In this document: in pieces, positions 1 to 7,415 of the stretch
Numbering within the stretch: the first letter of the stretch is position 1
Layout of the letters: each line of letters opens with the position of its first letter
Source: Alphaproteobacteria bacterium
GTDB lineage: Bacteria > Pseudomonadota > Alphaproteobacteria > Bin95
Reading direction: 5' to 3'
NCBI GenBank assembly: GCA_022822125.1
Contig: JAJECF010000204.1
Span: 1 to 34,201 of the forward strand
Length of the DNA: 34,201 nucleotides
Translations under genes and position numbers: made by a program
The notes under the pieces: generated by a model
What the model saw: the letters and a program-made list of their open reading frames with translations, nothing else
Database searches by the model: none
Told to the model about the DNA's origin: nothing

Positions 1-223
1 GGTCGTTTGCATCGGAGGGCGGTTTGTCGCTATCGCCGTAGCCGCGCAGGTCCGGGCAGACGACCGTGAACCGTTCCGCAAGGCGGGGCGCGACCTTGTG
101 CCATTCCGCATGGGTCTGCGGGTAGCCGTGCAGCATCAGCACGGGCGGCCCTTCGCCTCCATGCACGACATGAATCCCGCACCCTCCGGCGTCGATCCTC
201 GACCTCTCGAATCCCTCGAACAT
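1..223 (-). CDS. Alpha/beta hydrolase, fluoroacetate dehalogenase-like (N-terminal part, cut by window edge)
   Basis: The reading frame from the ATG at 223 runs leftward off the window and gives 74 codons. It starts [16 protein letters not shown], continues with [13 protein letters not shown] (the HG oxyanion-hole region of alpha/beta hydrolases) and [13 protein letters not shown], a signature of the epoxide hydrolase / haloalkane and fluoroacetate dehalogenase branch. About two thirds of the 74 residues match the start of the complete hydrolase at 30528-31406, so the two are paralogues. The nucleophile, acid and histidine lie beyond the edge, so substrate class is inferred from the paralogue only. 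The gene is divergent from fur, sharing a 149-bp intergenic stretch that holds a TTGACA on its own strand (274-279) as a possible -35 without a clear -10. Confidence 0.85.
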   Translation of the reverse strand, partial: MFEGFERSRIDAGGCGIHVVHGGEGPPVLMLHGYPQTHAEWHKVAPRLAERFTVVCPDLRGYGDSDKPPSDAND

Positions 224-372
224 GCGCCGCTCCAACGCCCGTTTTCCCGATCAAGCGTAGGAAGGGCGCGTATTGTCAACGAAGCGTCATCCCGGCACGT
301 CGTCGGCGTCGTTTGACCCGGCCGTTTCCGGCATGTATTCCAATCCCACGGGCGAATACCGGACGGCGGAGA

Positions 373-786
373 ATGGCTGACGAAACCAGCATCGAAAGGC
401 TGTGCCGCGACAAAAACCTGCGCCTGACGGGCCAGCGCCGCACGGTAGCCCGCGTGCTCTCCGACAGCGCCGATCATCCCGATGTCGATACGGTCTATCG
501 GCGCGCGAGCCGGATCGACCCGCATATCTCCATCGCCACCGTCTATCGCACGCTCAAGCTCTTCGAGGACGCCAATGTGCTGACCCGGCACGATTTCGGC
601 GGCGGCCGGGCGCGCTACGAGGAGGCCGGCGAGCATCACGACCACCTGATCGATGTCGAAACCGGGGCGGTGCAGGAGTTCTACGACGCCGAGCTCGAGG
701 AGATGAAGAGCCGGATCGCGGTGAAGCTCGGCTTCGATCTGGTCGATCACCGCCTGGAGCTTTATGGCCGTCGCCGGCGCGGCTAG
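373..786 (+). CDS. fur: Fur family transcriptional regulator (Fur/Mur type)
   Basis: This encodes a metal-responsive repressor of the ferric uptake regulator family, 137 residues from the ATG at 373. Residues 16-70 form the winged-helix domain, with recognition-helix region HISIATVYRTLKLFEDANVL (51-70). HHDH (88-91) with the following LIDVETG is the metal/dimerisation segment; the CxxC structural zinc motif of enterobacterial Fur is absent, as in alphaproteobacterial Fur/Mur proteins. An upstream ATG at 313 would add 20 residues with no family similarity, so 373 is preferred; GGAG lies very close to it. The 3' end overlaps the start of the iron-type permease by 23 bases, so the two are probably translationally coupled, which fits iron control. 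Whether the metal is iron or manganese cannot be read from the sequence. Confidence 0.9.
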   Translation: MADETSIERLCRDKNLRLTGQRRTVARVLSDSADHPDVDTVYRRASRIDPHISIATVYRTLKLFEDANVLTRHDFGGGRARYEEAGEHHDHLIDVETGAVQEFYDAELEEMKSRIAVKLGFDLVDHRLELYGRRRRG

Positions 787-2473
787 CGGACGGCGACGGT
801 TCCGGCGCACCGGGACACCGGACAGCTGGGCCTGGGTAACCCTGTCTGTGGCGGTGCTGGCCGCCGCGCCTATCTGCTCGGTGGTCTGGACGGCGGTCAC
901 GCCGACCCTCGATATCTGGCAGCACCTCGCCTCGACCGTGCTGCCGGTCTATGTCTGGAATTCCTTCCTGCTGGCGCTGGGCGTGGCGCTTGGCACGGCG
1001 GCCATCGGCGTCGCCGCGGCCTGGCTGGTTACCATGTGCCGGTTTCCGGGAAGCCGGGCTTTCGAATGGCTGCTGCTGCTGCCGCTGGCGATGCCCGCTT
1101 ATGTCGTCGCTTATGTCTATACGGACCTGCTGGAATATGCGGGCGCGGTGCAGGGCTTCCTGCGCGCGCTGTTCGGCTGGACGAGCGCGCGCGACTACTG
1201 GTTTCCGCAAATCCGCTCGCTCGGCGGGGCGGTCGCGCTGTTCTCGCTGGTGCTCTATCCCTATGTCTATCTGGTCTCCAGGGCGGCTTTCATCGAGCAG
1301 AATATCTGCGTGCTGGAGGCGAGCCGCCTGCTCGGCTGCACGCCCTGGCAGGCCTTTCGGCGTGTGGCGCTGCCGCTGGCGCGGCCGGCCGTGGCCATCG
1401 GCGTCATCCTCGCCCTCATGGAAACTCTGAACGATCTGGGCGCCGTCGAATTCTTCGCGCTCCGCACCTTCACGGTCGGTATTTTCGATGTGTGGATGAA
1501 CATGGGCAATGCCGCCGGCGCCGCCCAGCTTGCGCTTGTGCTCCTTGTCGTCATCGCCGGTCTTATCTGGGCGGAACGCGCGGCCCGGCGGCGGCGGCGG
1601 TTCCATCACACCAGCGGACGCTACCGGCGGCTGACGCCGCGCCGTCTTTCCGGCCGGGCCGCCGCCGGCGCGTTCCTCGCCTGCGCGCTGCCGGTATTGC
1701 TCGGCTTCCTCCTGCCCTCGGCGGTGCTGGCCTGGTATGCCGTCACGGCCTGGCAGCCGGACCAATTGGCCGATTTCCTGAAATTCGCCGAGCACAGCCT
1801 GACCCTCGCCGGCATTGCCGCGCTGGCGGCCTCGGCCTTCGGGCTCGTGCTCGCCTATGGGGCACGGGCCGGCGCGCCGCCGATCGCCCAGGGCGCGGCG
1901 CGCTTCGTGTCGCTCGGCTATGCGGTGCCGGGCGCGGTGCTGGCGCTCGGCGTGATGATCCCGCTCGCCGGCCTCGACCGCGGCATAGACGCATTTGCGC
2001 GCGCCGAGTTCGGCGTATCTACCGGGTTGATCTTCAGCGGCACGCTGTTCGCCGTCTCGGCGGCGCTCACCGTGCGCTTCCTTGCGCTTGCCTACGGCAC
2101 CATCGACGCCGGCCTCTCCAAGGTGACGCCCAGTATCGACAGCGTGGCGCGCACGCTGGGTCACGGGCCGTTTGCGCGGCTGCGGCGCGTGCATCTGCCC
2201 ATCGTGCGCGGCAGCGTGCTGACCGGGGCGCTGCTGGTCTTCGTCGATTCTATGAAGGAGCTGCCGATGACGCTGATCCTGCGGCCCTTCAACTACGAGA
2301 CGCTGGCGACCAATGTCTATCAGTTCGCCTCGGACGAATTGCTGGAGGAGTGCGCGCTCTCGGCGCTGGCCATCGTGTTCGCGGGCGTGCTGCCGGTGCT
2401 GCTCCTGACGCGCATTATCGGGCACTCGCGCGCCGGCGAGGAGTTGATCCCGCACCGGGCCGAAGCGCAATAG
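764..2473 (+). CDS. Iron(III) ABC transporter permease (FbpB/SfuB/ThiP type, fused double permease)
   Basis: This is an inner-membrane permease of 569 residues made of two consecutive ABC permease domains, the usual length and architecture of ferric-iron FbpB/SfuB proteins. Each half has the EAA loop that docks the ATPase: EASRLLGCTPWQAFRRVALP at about residue 186 and SVARTLGHGPFARLRRVHLP at about residue 460. Around twelve hydrophobic segments can be seen. The ATG at 764 lies inside the end of fur and has GGAG four bases before it. No solute-binding protein or ATPase gene is adjacent; both must be elsewhere if this works as a transporter. Thiamine (ThiP) or other substrates of the same family are possible, but the coupling to fur favours iron. 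Confidence 0.85.
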   Translation: MAVAGAASGRRRFRRTGTPDSWAWVTLSVAVLAAAPICSVVWTAVTPTLDIWQHLASTVLPVYVWNSFLLALGVALGTAAIGVAAAWLVTMCRFPGSRAFEWLLLLPLAMPAYVVAYVYTDLLEYAGAVQGFLRALFGWTSARDYWFPQIRSLGGAVALFSLVLYPYVYLVSRAAFIEQNICVLEASRLLGCTPWQAFRRVALPLARPAVAIGVILALMETLNDLGAVEFFALRTFTVGIFDVWMNMGNAAGAAQLALVLLVVIAGLIWAERAARRRRRFHHTSGRYRRLTPRRLSGRAAAGAFLACALPVLLGFLLPSAVLAWYAVTAWQPDQLADFLKFAEHSLTLAGIAALAASAFGLVLAYGARAGAPPIAQGAARFVSLGYAVPGAVLALGVMIPLAGLDRGIDAFARAEFGVSTGLIFSGTLFAVSAALTVRFLALAYGTIDAGLSKVTPSIDSVARTLGHGPFARLRRVHLPIVRGSVLTGALLVFVDSMKELPMTLILRPFNYETLATNVYQFASDELLEECALSALAIVFAGVLPVLLLTRIIGHSRAGEELIPHRAEAQ

Positions 2474-2474
2474 C

Positions 2475-2493
2475 GCCTGCCGCCGGGGCAGGC
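2475..2493 (+). terminator. GC-rich hairpin after the permease gene
   Basis: Perfect 7-bp stem GCCTGCC / GGCAGGC with a 5-base loop, two bases after the permease stop codon. It is followed by only two T residues, so it is a weak candidate for an intrinsic terminator; the TTGACA of a possible downstream promoter begins at 2494. Confidence 0.4.
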
Positions 2494-2520
2494 TTGACAT
2501 GGGGGAAAGAGTGGTAGGCT
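2494..2520 (+). promoter_or_regulatory. Possible promoter for the hyuA operon
   Basis: A perfect -35-like TTGACA (2494-2499) follows the hairpin after the permease. The best -10-like hexamer is TAGGCT (2515-2520), giving a short 15-base spacer, so the assignment is weak. A 10-bp palindrome CTGGTACCAG (2519-2528) overlaps it. Confidence 0.3.
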
Positions 2521-2564
2521 GGTACCAGGGAAGGGATCGCTGTCGGGCGGGGCCGCCGGCGGAA

Positions 2565-2591
2565 CATGACATCGCATGACACAACATGACA
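2565..2591 (+). repeat. Three CATGACA direct repeats at 10-bp spacing before hyuA
   Basis: CATGACA occurs at 2565-2571, 2575-2581 and 2585-2591, exactly one helical turn apart, ending six bases before the preferred hyuA start. The same triplet, in the same orientation relative to the adjacent gene, occurs upstream of clpB at 10044-10070 and again at 10408-10434. Phased short direct repeats of this type can be regulator sites, but a mobile or repetitive origin is equally possible. Confidence 0.6.
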
Positions 2592-2596
2592 TTTGC

Positions 2597-4654
2597 ATGG
2601 ACGCTGCCCCGACGAGATACAGGATCGGCGCGGATGTCGGCGGCACCTTTACGGACCTGATGGTGCTGGATGCGGAAACCGGCGAAGTCCATGCGTTCAA
2701 GACGCCGACCACGCCGGCCGACCCCTCCGAGGGGCTGCTCGCCGGCATCGCCGAAGCGGCGGCGCGCCTCGGCTTCGAGCCGGGCGGGGTCGGCTTCATC
2801 CTGCATGGCACGACCATCGCCACCAATGCCGTGCTGGAGCGCAAGCTGCCGGACGGCGCGCTGATCGCCAACAAGGGCTTTGCCGATGTGCTGGAGATCG
2901 GCCGCCATGTGCGCCGCGAACCCTATACGCTGAAGCCGACGCCGCAGACCGTGCTGGCGCCCCGCAACCGGCGCTACGGCGTCGAAGGGCGGATGCGCTG
3001 GGACGGCAGCGAGGAAGCGCCGCTCGACGAAGAGGCGGTTGCCGACATCGGGCGCGAGCTGTCGGAAGCGGGCGTCGGCGCTGTCGCCGTCGCATTCCTG
3101 CACGCCTATCGCGACCCCGCGCATGAGCGCCGCGCGGCGGAAATACTGGCCGGGGCGGCGCCGGGCATTCCGGTGTCGTTGTCCTCGGATGTGAGCCCCG
3201 AGATCCGCGAGTTCGAGCGGGCCTCAACCACTGTGCTCAATGCCCTGCTCGTGCCGGTGGTGCAGGACTATCTGGAACGGCTGGAAGGGAGGCTTCGCAA
3301 GGCCGGACTGGAGGCGCGGCTCTATCTCGTGCAGTCCAACGGCGGCGTGACGACGCCCGCCCAGGCGGCGCGGCTGCCCGTCCGGCTGCTGCTTTCAGGG
3401 CCTTCCGGCGGTGCTATGGCGGCGGCCGAGCTCTCGGAGACGCTCGGACGGCCGGACCTGGTGGCGGTCGATATGGGCGGCACCAGCTTCGATGTGTCGG
3501 TGGTCCGCGACGGCGGCAGCACGGTCGTGACGGAAGGCGAGATCGACGGCCTGCCGGTGCGCCTGCCGATGGTGGAGATGCGCACCATCGGCGCGGGCGG
3601 CGGATCCATCGCCTCCGTGGCGCCCGGAGGCGCGCTCGGCGTCGGGCCCGCAAGCGCCGGCGCCGATCCGGGACCGGCCGCCTATGGCAAGGGCGGCTCC
3701 GAACCGACTGTTACGGACGCGAATATCGTCCTCGGCCGGCTGGACCCGGATTTCTTCCTCGGCGGCGCGCTGACGCTCGATGCGGATCTGGCGCGCGCCG
3801 CCGTCGCGGAGCGGGTAGCGGGTCCGCTCGCGCTCGGCGTGGAAGAGGCCGCGGAAGGCATTCTCGCGGTCGTCAACGCGCATATGGCGTCCGCAATCAA
3901 GCTCAGCCTGTTCGAGAAGGGCGCGGACCCGCGCGACTTCGCCATCGCCGCCTTTGGCGGGGCGGGCGGCCTGCATGCCGTCAACCTCGCGGAGGAGCTT
4001 GAGATGGCGGAGGTGGTATTTCCGCGTGACCCCGGCACCTTCTCGGCCCGGGGCATCCTGACCGCCGACATTGCGCATGACGTGGCGCGCTCGCGCCTGC
4101 TGGATGCGGATGAGAGCGCGCTGCCGGTATTGGCTGAGCTTGCGGCGCAGCTGGTCGGGGAAGGCCATGCCCTGCTTGCCGCCGACGGTATCGCCGAAGA
4201 CGCGCGCCGGATCCGCCTCGCAGCGGATATGCGCTATCGCGGCCAGGCTTACGAACTGCTGGTTCCCTGGGGCGACGTGCGGCCCGACAAGCGGTCTCTC
4301 GCACGCCTCGTCGCCGATTTCCACGATCTGCACCGGGCGCGCTATGCGCATTCCGACCGTGCAGCGCCGGTTGAGATCGTCACCTTGCGCGCAACCGCCA
4401 GGGGCCTGCTGCCGAAACCCGCCATACGGCCGCCTGCGGCGGTTGACGCCGGGCCGAAGGGCGAACGCCGAGTCTGGATCGGGGGAAGCTGGCGCGCCCT
4501 CCCGATCTATGACCGCGACCGGCTGCCGGAGGCGGTTGCAGGGCCTGTCATTGTCGAGGAGGCGCATGCAACGCTTCTGGTCCCGCCGGGATGGCATCTC
4601 GCGATGGCGTCCGGAGGCCATCTGGTTGCGCGGCGCGGAAGGGAAGGCGCATGA
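2597..4654 (+). CDS. hyuA: Hydantoinase/oxoprolinase family protein, subunit A (HyuA)
   Basis: This is the ATP-binding subunit of a hydantoinase/oxoprolinase-type ATP-dependent amidohydrolase (685 residues). The N-terminal DVGGTFTD (13-20) is the actin-like phosphate-binding signature; LLSGPSGGAMAA and VDMGGTSFDVS in the middle and GAGGGSIA, GPASAGADPGPAAYG and FGGAGGLHA further on are family landmarks. An in-frame ATG at 2576 would add seven residues, but it lies within the CATGACA triplet, and family members start only a few residues before the glycine motif, so 2597 is preferred. Neither start has a clear Shine-Dalgarno. It overlaps hyuB by ATGA. Members hydrolyse hydantoins, 5-oxoproline or caprolactam, or carboxylate acetone; the substrate here is not determined. 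Confidence 0.9.
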   Translation: MDAAPTRYRIGADVGGTFTDLMVLDAETGEVHAFKTPTTPADPSEGLLAGIAEAAARLGFEPGGVGFILHGTTIATNAVLERKLPDGALIANKGFADVLEIGRHVRREPYTLKPTPQTVLAPRNRRYGVEGRMRWDGSEEAPLDEEAVADIGRELSEAGVGAVAVAFLHAYRDPAHERRAAEILAGAAPGIPVSLSSDVSPEIREFERASTTVLNALLVPVVQDYLERLEGRLRKAGLEARLYLVQSNGGVTTPAQAARLPVRLLLSGPSGGAMAAAELSETLGRPDLVAVDMGGTSFDVSVVRDGGSTVVTEGEIDGLPVRLPMVEMRTIGAGGGSIASVAPGGALGVGPASAGADPGPAAYGKGGSEPTVTDANIVLGRLDPDFFLGGALTLDADLARAAVAERVAGPLALGVEEAAEGILAVVNAHMASAIKLSLFEKGADPRDFAIAAFGGAGGLHAVNLAEELEMAEVVFPRDPGTFSARGILTADIAHDVARSRLLDADESALPVLAELAAQLVGEGHALLAADGIAEDARRIRLAADMRYRGQAYELLVPWGDVRPDKRSLARLVADFHDLHRARYAHSDRAAPVEIVTLRATARGLLPKPAIRPPAAVDAGPKGERRVWIGGSWRALPIYDRDRLPEAVAGPVIVEEAHATLLVPPGWHLAMASGGHLVARRGREGA

Positions 4655-6276
4655 CCGACCTCAGCCCCATCGACATCGAGATCATCCGTAATGCGCTGGT
4701 GGCGGCGGCGGAAGACATGAATGTCACCATCTGGCGCACGGCGCGCTCCACGGTTGTGCGCGAAACGCTCGACTATTCGACCGCCGTGTTCGACGCTGAC
4801 GGGCGCAATGTCGCGCAGTCGGCGCGCATCGCCATCCACTTGAATTCCATGGCGACCTGCCTCGAAGGCATCCTCCAGGGGCCCATTCCGCTGGACGAAT
4901 GGCATGAGGGCGATGTCATCGTCACCAACGATCCCTATGCCGGCGGCCAGCATCTGCCCGACGTGCTGACCTTCAAGCCGGTCTGGTTCCGGGGCCGGCG
5001 GATCGCGATAACCGGCACGCTCACGCACCACACCGATGTCGGCGGCGGCGCCCCCGGCAGCTACGATGCGAGCGCGCGCGAAATATACCAGGAAGGGCTG
5101 CGAATCCCGCCTTGCAAGGTCGTCGAGGGCGGACGGGTCAACAAGGCGCTGCTCGGCGTCTTCTACGCCAATACCCGCGAGCCGGAGAAGGTGCGCGGCG
5201 ACTTCGAGGCGCAGCTCGCCTCGCTCGATATCGGCGCGGCCGGCGTGCTGCGGCTGGCGGAACGCTTTGGCCCGGAGAGGCTGCAGGCCGCCGCCGACCG
5301 CATTCTCGACCGGTCGGAGGCCGCAATGCGCGCCGCCATTGCCGGCATTCCGGACGGCCTCTACCGCTTCGAGGATTTCGTGGACGATGACGGCATCACC
5401 GAGGAGCCGCGCCTCATCGCCGCTGAGGTTCGCATTGCGGGCGAGATGGCGAAGGTCGATCTCTCCGCTTCGGGGCCGCAGGCCGCAGGGCCGGTCAATT
5501 GCACGCTCAACATGTCGAAATCAGCCGTCTATTGCGCCTTCATGTGCGCGGCCGGGGTCGATGTCCCGGCCAATTCGGGCGCCTACCGGCCGGTCGAAAT
5601 CGCGGCGCGCGAGGGCACGATCTGCAATGCGCTGCCGCCCGCGCCGGTGGCGAACCGCATGGCGACCGCGCACCGGATCGTCACCACCGTGCTGGGCGCG
5701 CTCGGCCAGGCGGCGCCGGAGCGCATCTCCGCCGCCTATTACGGCGTGAGCTACGTCTATGCGCTGGGTCTCAAGGGGCGGTCCGGCCGGCCCGAGGTCT
5801 ATTTCGACATCGAGGTCGGCGGCTGGGGGGCGCATCCCGATGCCGACGGCGCGAACGCGCTCTCCGCCTGCCTGCACAATCTCGCCAACACGCCTATCGA
5901 GATGGTGGAAAGCCTCTATCCGATCACGATCACCGAATACGGGCTTGCGCCCGGCAGCGGGGGCGAGGGCAGGCGGCGCGGCGGCCTCGGGCTCCGGCGC
6001 GAATTCCGGCTGGATGCCGAAGAGGGCATGCTTTCGACCAATTACGAGCGTTTCCGCGTGCCGCCCTACGGGCTTGCCGGCGGCGGCGCAGGCGCGCCGG
6101 GCCGCTCCGTGCTGACGCGCGACGGGGAAACCATCGAACTCGGCTCGAAGGTCTCGAACCTGCCGGTGCGCCGGGGCGACCGCATCCTGCTCCAGACCTC
6201 GGGCGGCGGCGGGCACGGCCCGGCGGAGGACCGCGACCCGCAGGACGCCGCCCGCGACAGGCGGCTCGGCTACTGA
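4651..6276 (+). CDS. hyuB: Hydantoinase B/oxoprolinase family protein (HyuB)
   Basis: This is the partner subunit of HyuA, 541 residues starting MTDLSPIDIEIIRNALVAAA. Typical HyuB features are WRTARSTVVRETLDYSTAVFD near the N-terminus, VTNDPYAGGQHLPD (about residues 91-104), HHTDVGG, and the glycine-rich C-terminal stretch with SGGGGHGP. The start overlaps the hyuA stop in an ATGA, which sets 4651 over the in-frame upstream ATG at 4591 inside hyuA and indicates translational coupling, as expected for subunits of one complex. The enoyl-CoA hydratase-like gene follows after 31 bases. The reaction is presumably ATP-driven ring opening of a cyclic amide; the true substrate is unknown. Confidence 0.9.
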   Translation: MTDLSPIDIEIIRNALVAAAEDMNVTIWRTARSTVVRETLDYSTAVFDADGRNVAQSARIAIHLNSMATCLEGILQGPIPLDEWHEGDVIVTNDPYAGGQHLPDVLTFKPVWFRGRRIAITGTLTHHTDVGGGAPGSYDASAREIYQEGLRIPPCKVVEGGRVNKALLGVFYANTREPEKVRGDFEAQLASLDIGAAGVLRLAERFGPERLQAAADRILDRSEAAMRAAIAGIPDGLYRFEDFVDDDGITEEPRLIAAEVRIAGEMAKVDLSASGPQAAGPVNCTLNMSKSAVYCAFMCAAGVDVPANSGAYRPVEIAAREGTICNALPPAPVANRMATAHRIVTTVLGALGQAAPERISAAYYGVSYVYALGLKGRSGRPEVYFDIEVGGWGAHPDADGANALSACLHNLANTPIEMVESLYPITITEYGLAPGSGGEGRRRGGLGLRREFRLDAEEGMLSTNYERFRVPPYGLAGGGAGAPGRSVLTRDGETIELGSKVSNLPVRRGDRILLQTSGGGGHGPAEDRDPQDAARDRRLGY

Positions 6277-6307
6277 ACGCATCGCAGACAAGGGACGGCT
6301 ACCGGCC

Positions 6308-7084
6308 ATGACATTGGAGACCGACGGCTTCCGCATCGAGACGGATCCGGAGAACGAGCGTGCCGACATCGTGCTCGAGCGCCCGCCGCTCAATATCGTG
6401 CGGATGGCGCAGCGCCCGCTGTTGCGCGCGGCCTTCGAGGCCTTCGACCGCGACCCGGCGGTGCGCGTGATCGTCGTCCGGGGCGCGGGCGAGCATTTCA
6501 CCAGCGGCGGCGACATTCCGGGCTTCATGGAAGCGAGCCCGGAGACGGTCTCGCAATTGCACAAAAACATCGCCGCCGCCGAGCGCTGCTCGAAGCCGGT
6601 CATCGCCGCCATTCGCGGCTTCTGCATGGGCGTGGGTTTCGAGCTCGCGCTTGCCTGCGATTTCCGTATCGTTACCGGGTCTGCCCGCCTTGCATTGCCG
6701 GAGATCAATCTCGGCATGATTCCGGGCTCCGGCGGCTCGGCCCGGCTGCAGCGCATGATCGGCATTTCGCGCGCCAAGAATGTGGCGATGCGCGCGCGCC
6801 GGATCACGGGACAGGAAGCCTTCGACTGGGGCCTCGCCTGCGAGCTTGTCGAGGACGCCGAACTCGAAACGGCGACCGACGCGCTGGTGAAGGAGCTGCG
6901 CCGTTTCTCGCCGCTGGCCCAGCGCACGCTGAAGCAGGTGTTCAACGCCGGCGAGAACGCGCCGCTCGAACAGGCGATGGAGATCGAGGGCCAGGCCTAT
7001 GGCCGGCTGCGCATGAGCGCCGATTTCGCCGAAGGCGTCGCCTCCTTCGTGGAGAAGCGCCGCCCGGACTTCAAGGGTGAGTAA
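6308..7084 (+). CDS. Enoyl-CoA hydratase/isomerase family protein
   Basis: Crotonase-fold protein of 258 residues. The oxyanion-hole segments are FTSGGDIPGF (64-73) and GFCMGVGFELALACD (104-118), followed by LPEINLGMIPGSGGSARL (130-147). Glu132 matches the first catalytic glutamate of rat crotonase (Glu144), but the position of the second (Glu164) aligns with Asn158, so ordinary enoyl-CoA hydration may not be its reaction; isomerase or other crotonase chemistry is possible. It follows hyuB after 31 bases in the same direction and probably belongs to the same catabolic operon, acting on a CoA thioester derived from the HyuAB product. That link is inference. The 3' end overlaps the convergent AbrB-like gene by 14 bases. 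Confidence 0.88.
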   Translation: MTLETDGFRIETDPENERADIVLERPPLNIVRMAQRPLLRAAFEAFDRDPAVRVIVVRGAGEHFTSGGDIPGFMEASPETVSQLHKNIAAAERCSKPVIAAIRGFCMGVGFELALACDFRIVTGSARLALPEINLGMIPGSGGSARLQRMIGISRAKNVAMRARRITGQEAFDWGLACELVEDAELETATDALVKELRRFSPLAQRTLKQVFNAGENAPLEQAMEIEGQAYGRLRMSADFAEGVASFVEKRRPDFKGE

Positions 7085-7415
7085 CGAAGGCGGTTCGGGA
7101 AGACTGCTGTTCCTCGGCTTCGCAGCGCGCCTCCGCGCGGCGTTCGGCAATCAGTTCGTCCGCCATGGAAACGCCTTCGGAACGGGCCTCCGACACCATC
7201 TTCTGCAACGAGGCTAAAGCCGCCCCGGGCGTGAGTATCCGCAGCTCGCCCTCGACCACGCGCGCCGTCAGCATGCCGGTCTCGTCGACCAGCATTGCTG
7301 CGCGCATCTCCGCCGGAATAACGAGGCGTCCGTCCTCGCAGATGCGCAATTTCCGCGATTCGACATTGCCGGGAGCGCCGCGCCGCCTCGCTTCGGATTT
7401 CCTCGGCCTTGTCAC
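7071..7415 (-). CDS. AbrB/MazE/SpoVT-like DNA-binding protein, orphan antitoxin-like
   Basis: A 114-residue protein whose segment [20 protein letters not shown] followed by [21 protein letters not shown] has the swapped-hairpin AbrB/MazE pattern (conserved G-x-hydrophobic-x-IP) used by VapB/MazE-type antitoxins to bind DNA. The C-terminal part is helical and charged, as in toxin-neutralising tails. The start is a GTG at 7415 that overlaps the clpB stop in GTGA, so translation should be coupled to clpB. A longer frame reaching to 7607 would run through clpB and has no ATG supported by family similarity. No toxin gene (PIN/VapC or MazF type) follows: the next DNA encodes the convergent crotonase. 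It is either a lone regulator or a remnant of a toxin-antitoxin pair. Confidence 0.75.
   Translation of the reverse strand: MTRPRKSEARRRGAPGNVESRKLRICEDGRLVIPAEMRAAMLVDETGMLTARVVEGELRILTPGAALASLQKMVSEARSEGVSMADELIAERRAEARCEAEEQQSSRTAFVTHP

Noticed and set aside
554..3124. An 856-codon minus-strand open frame opposite fur, the permease and hyuA
   Set aside because: It crosses several genes with clear family motifs on the other strand and has low-complexity composition; it is a codon-bias shadow.
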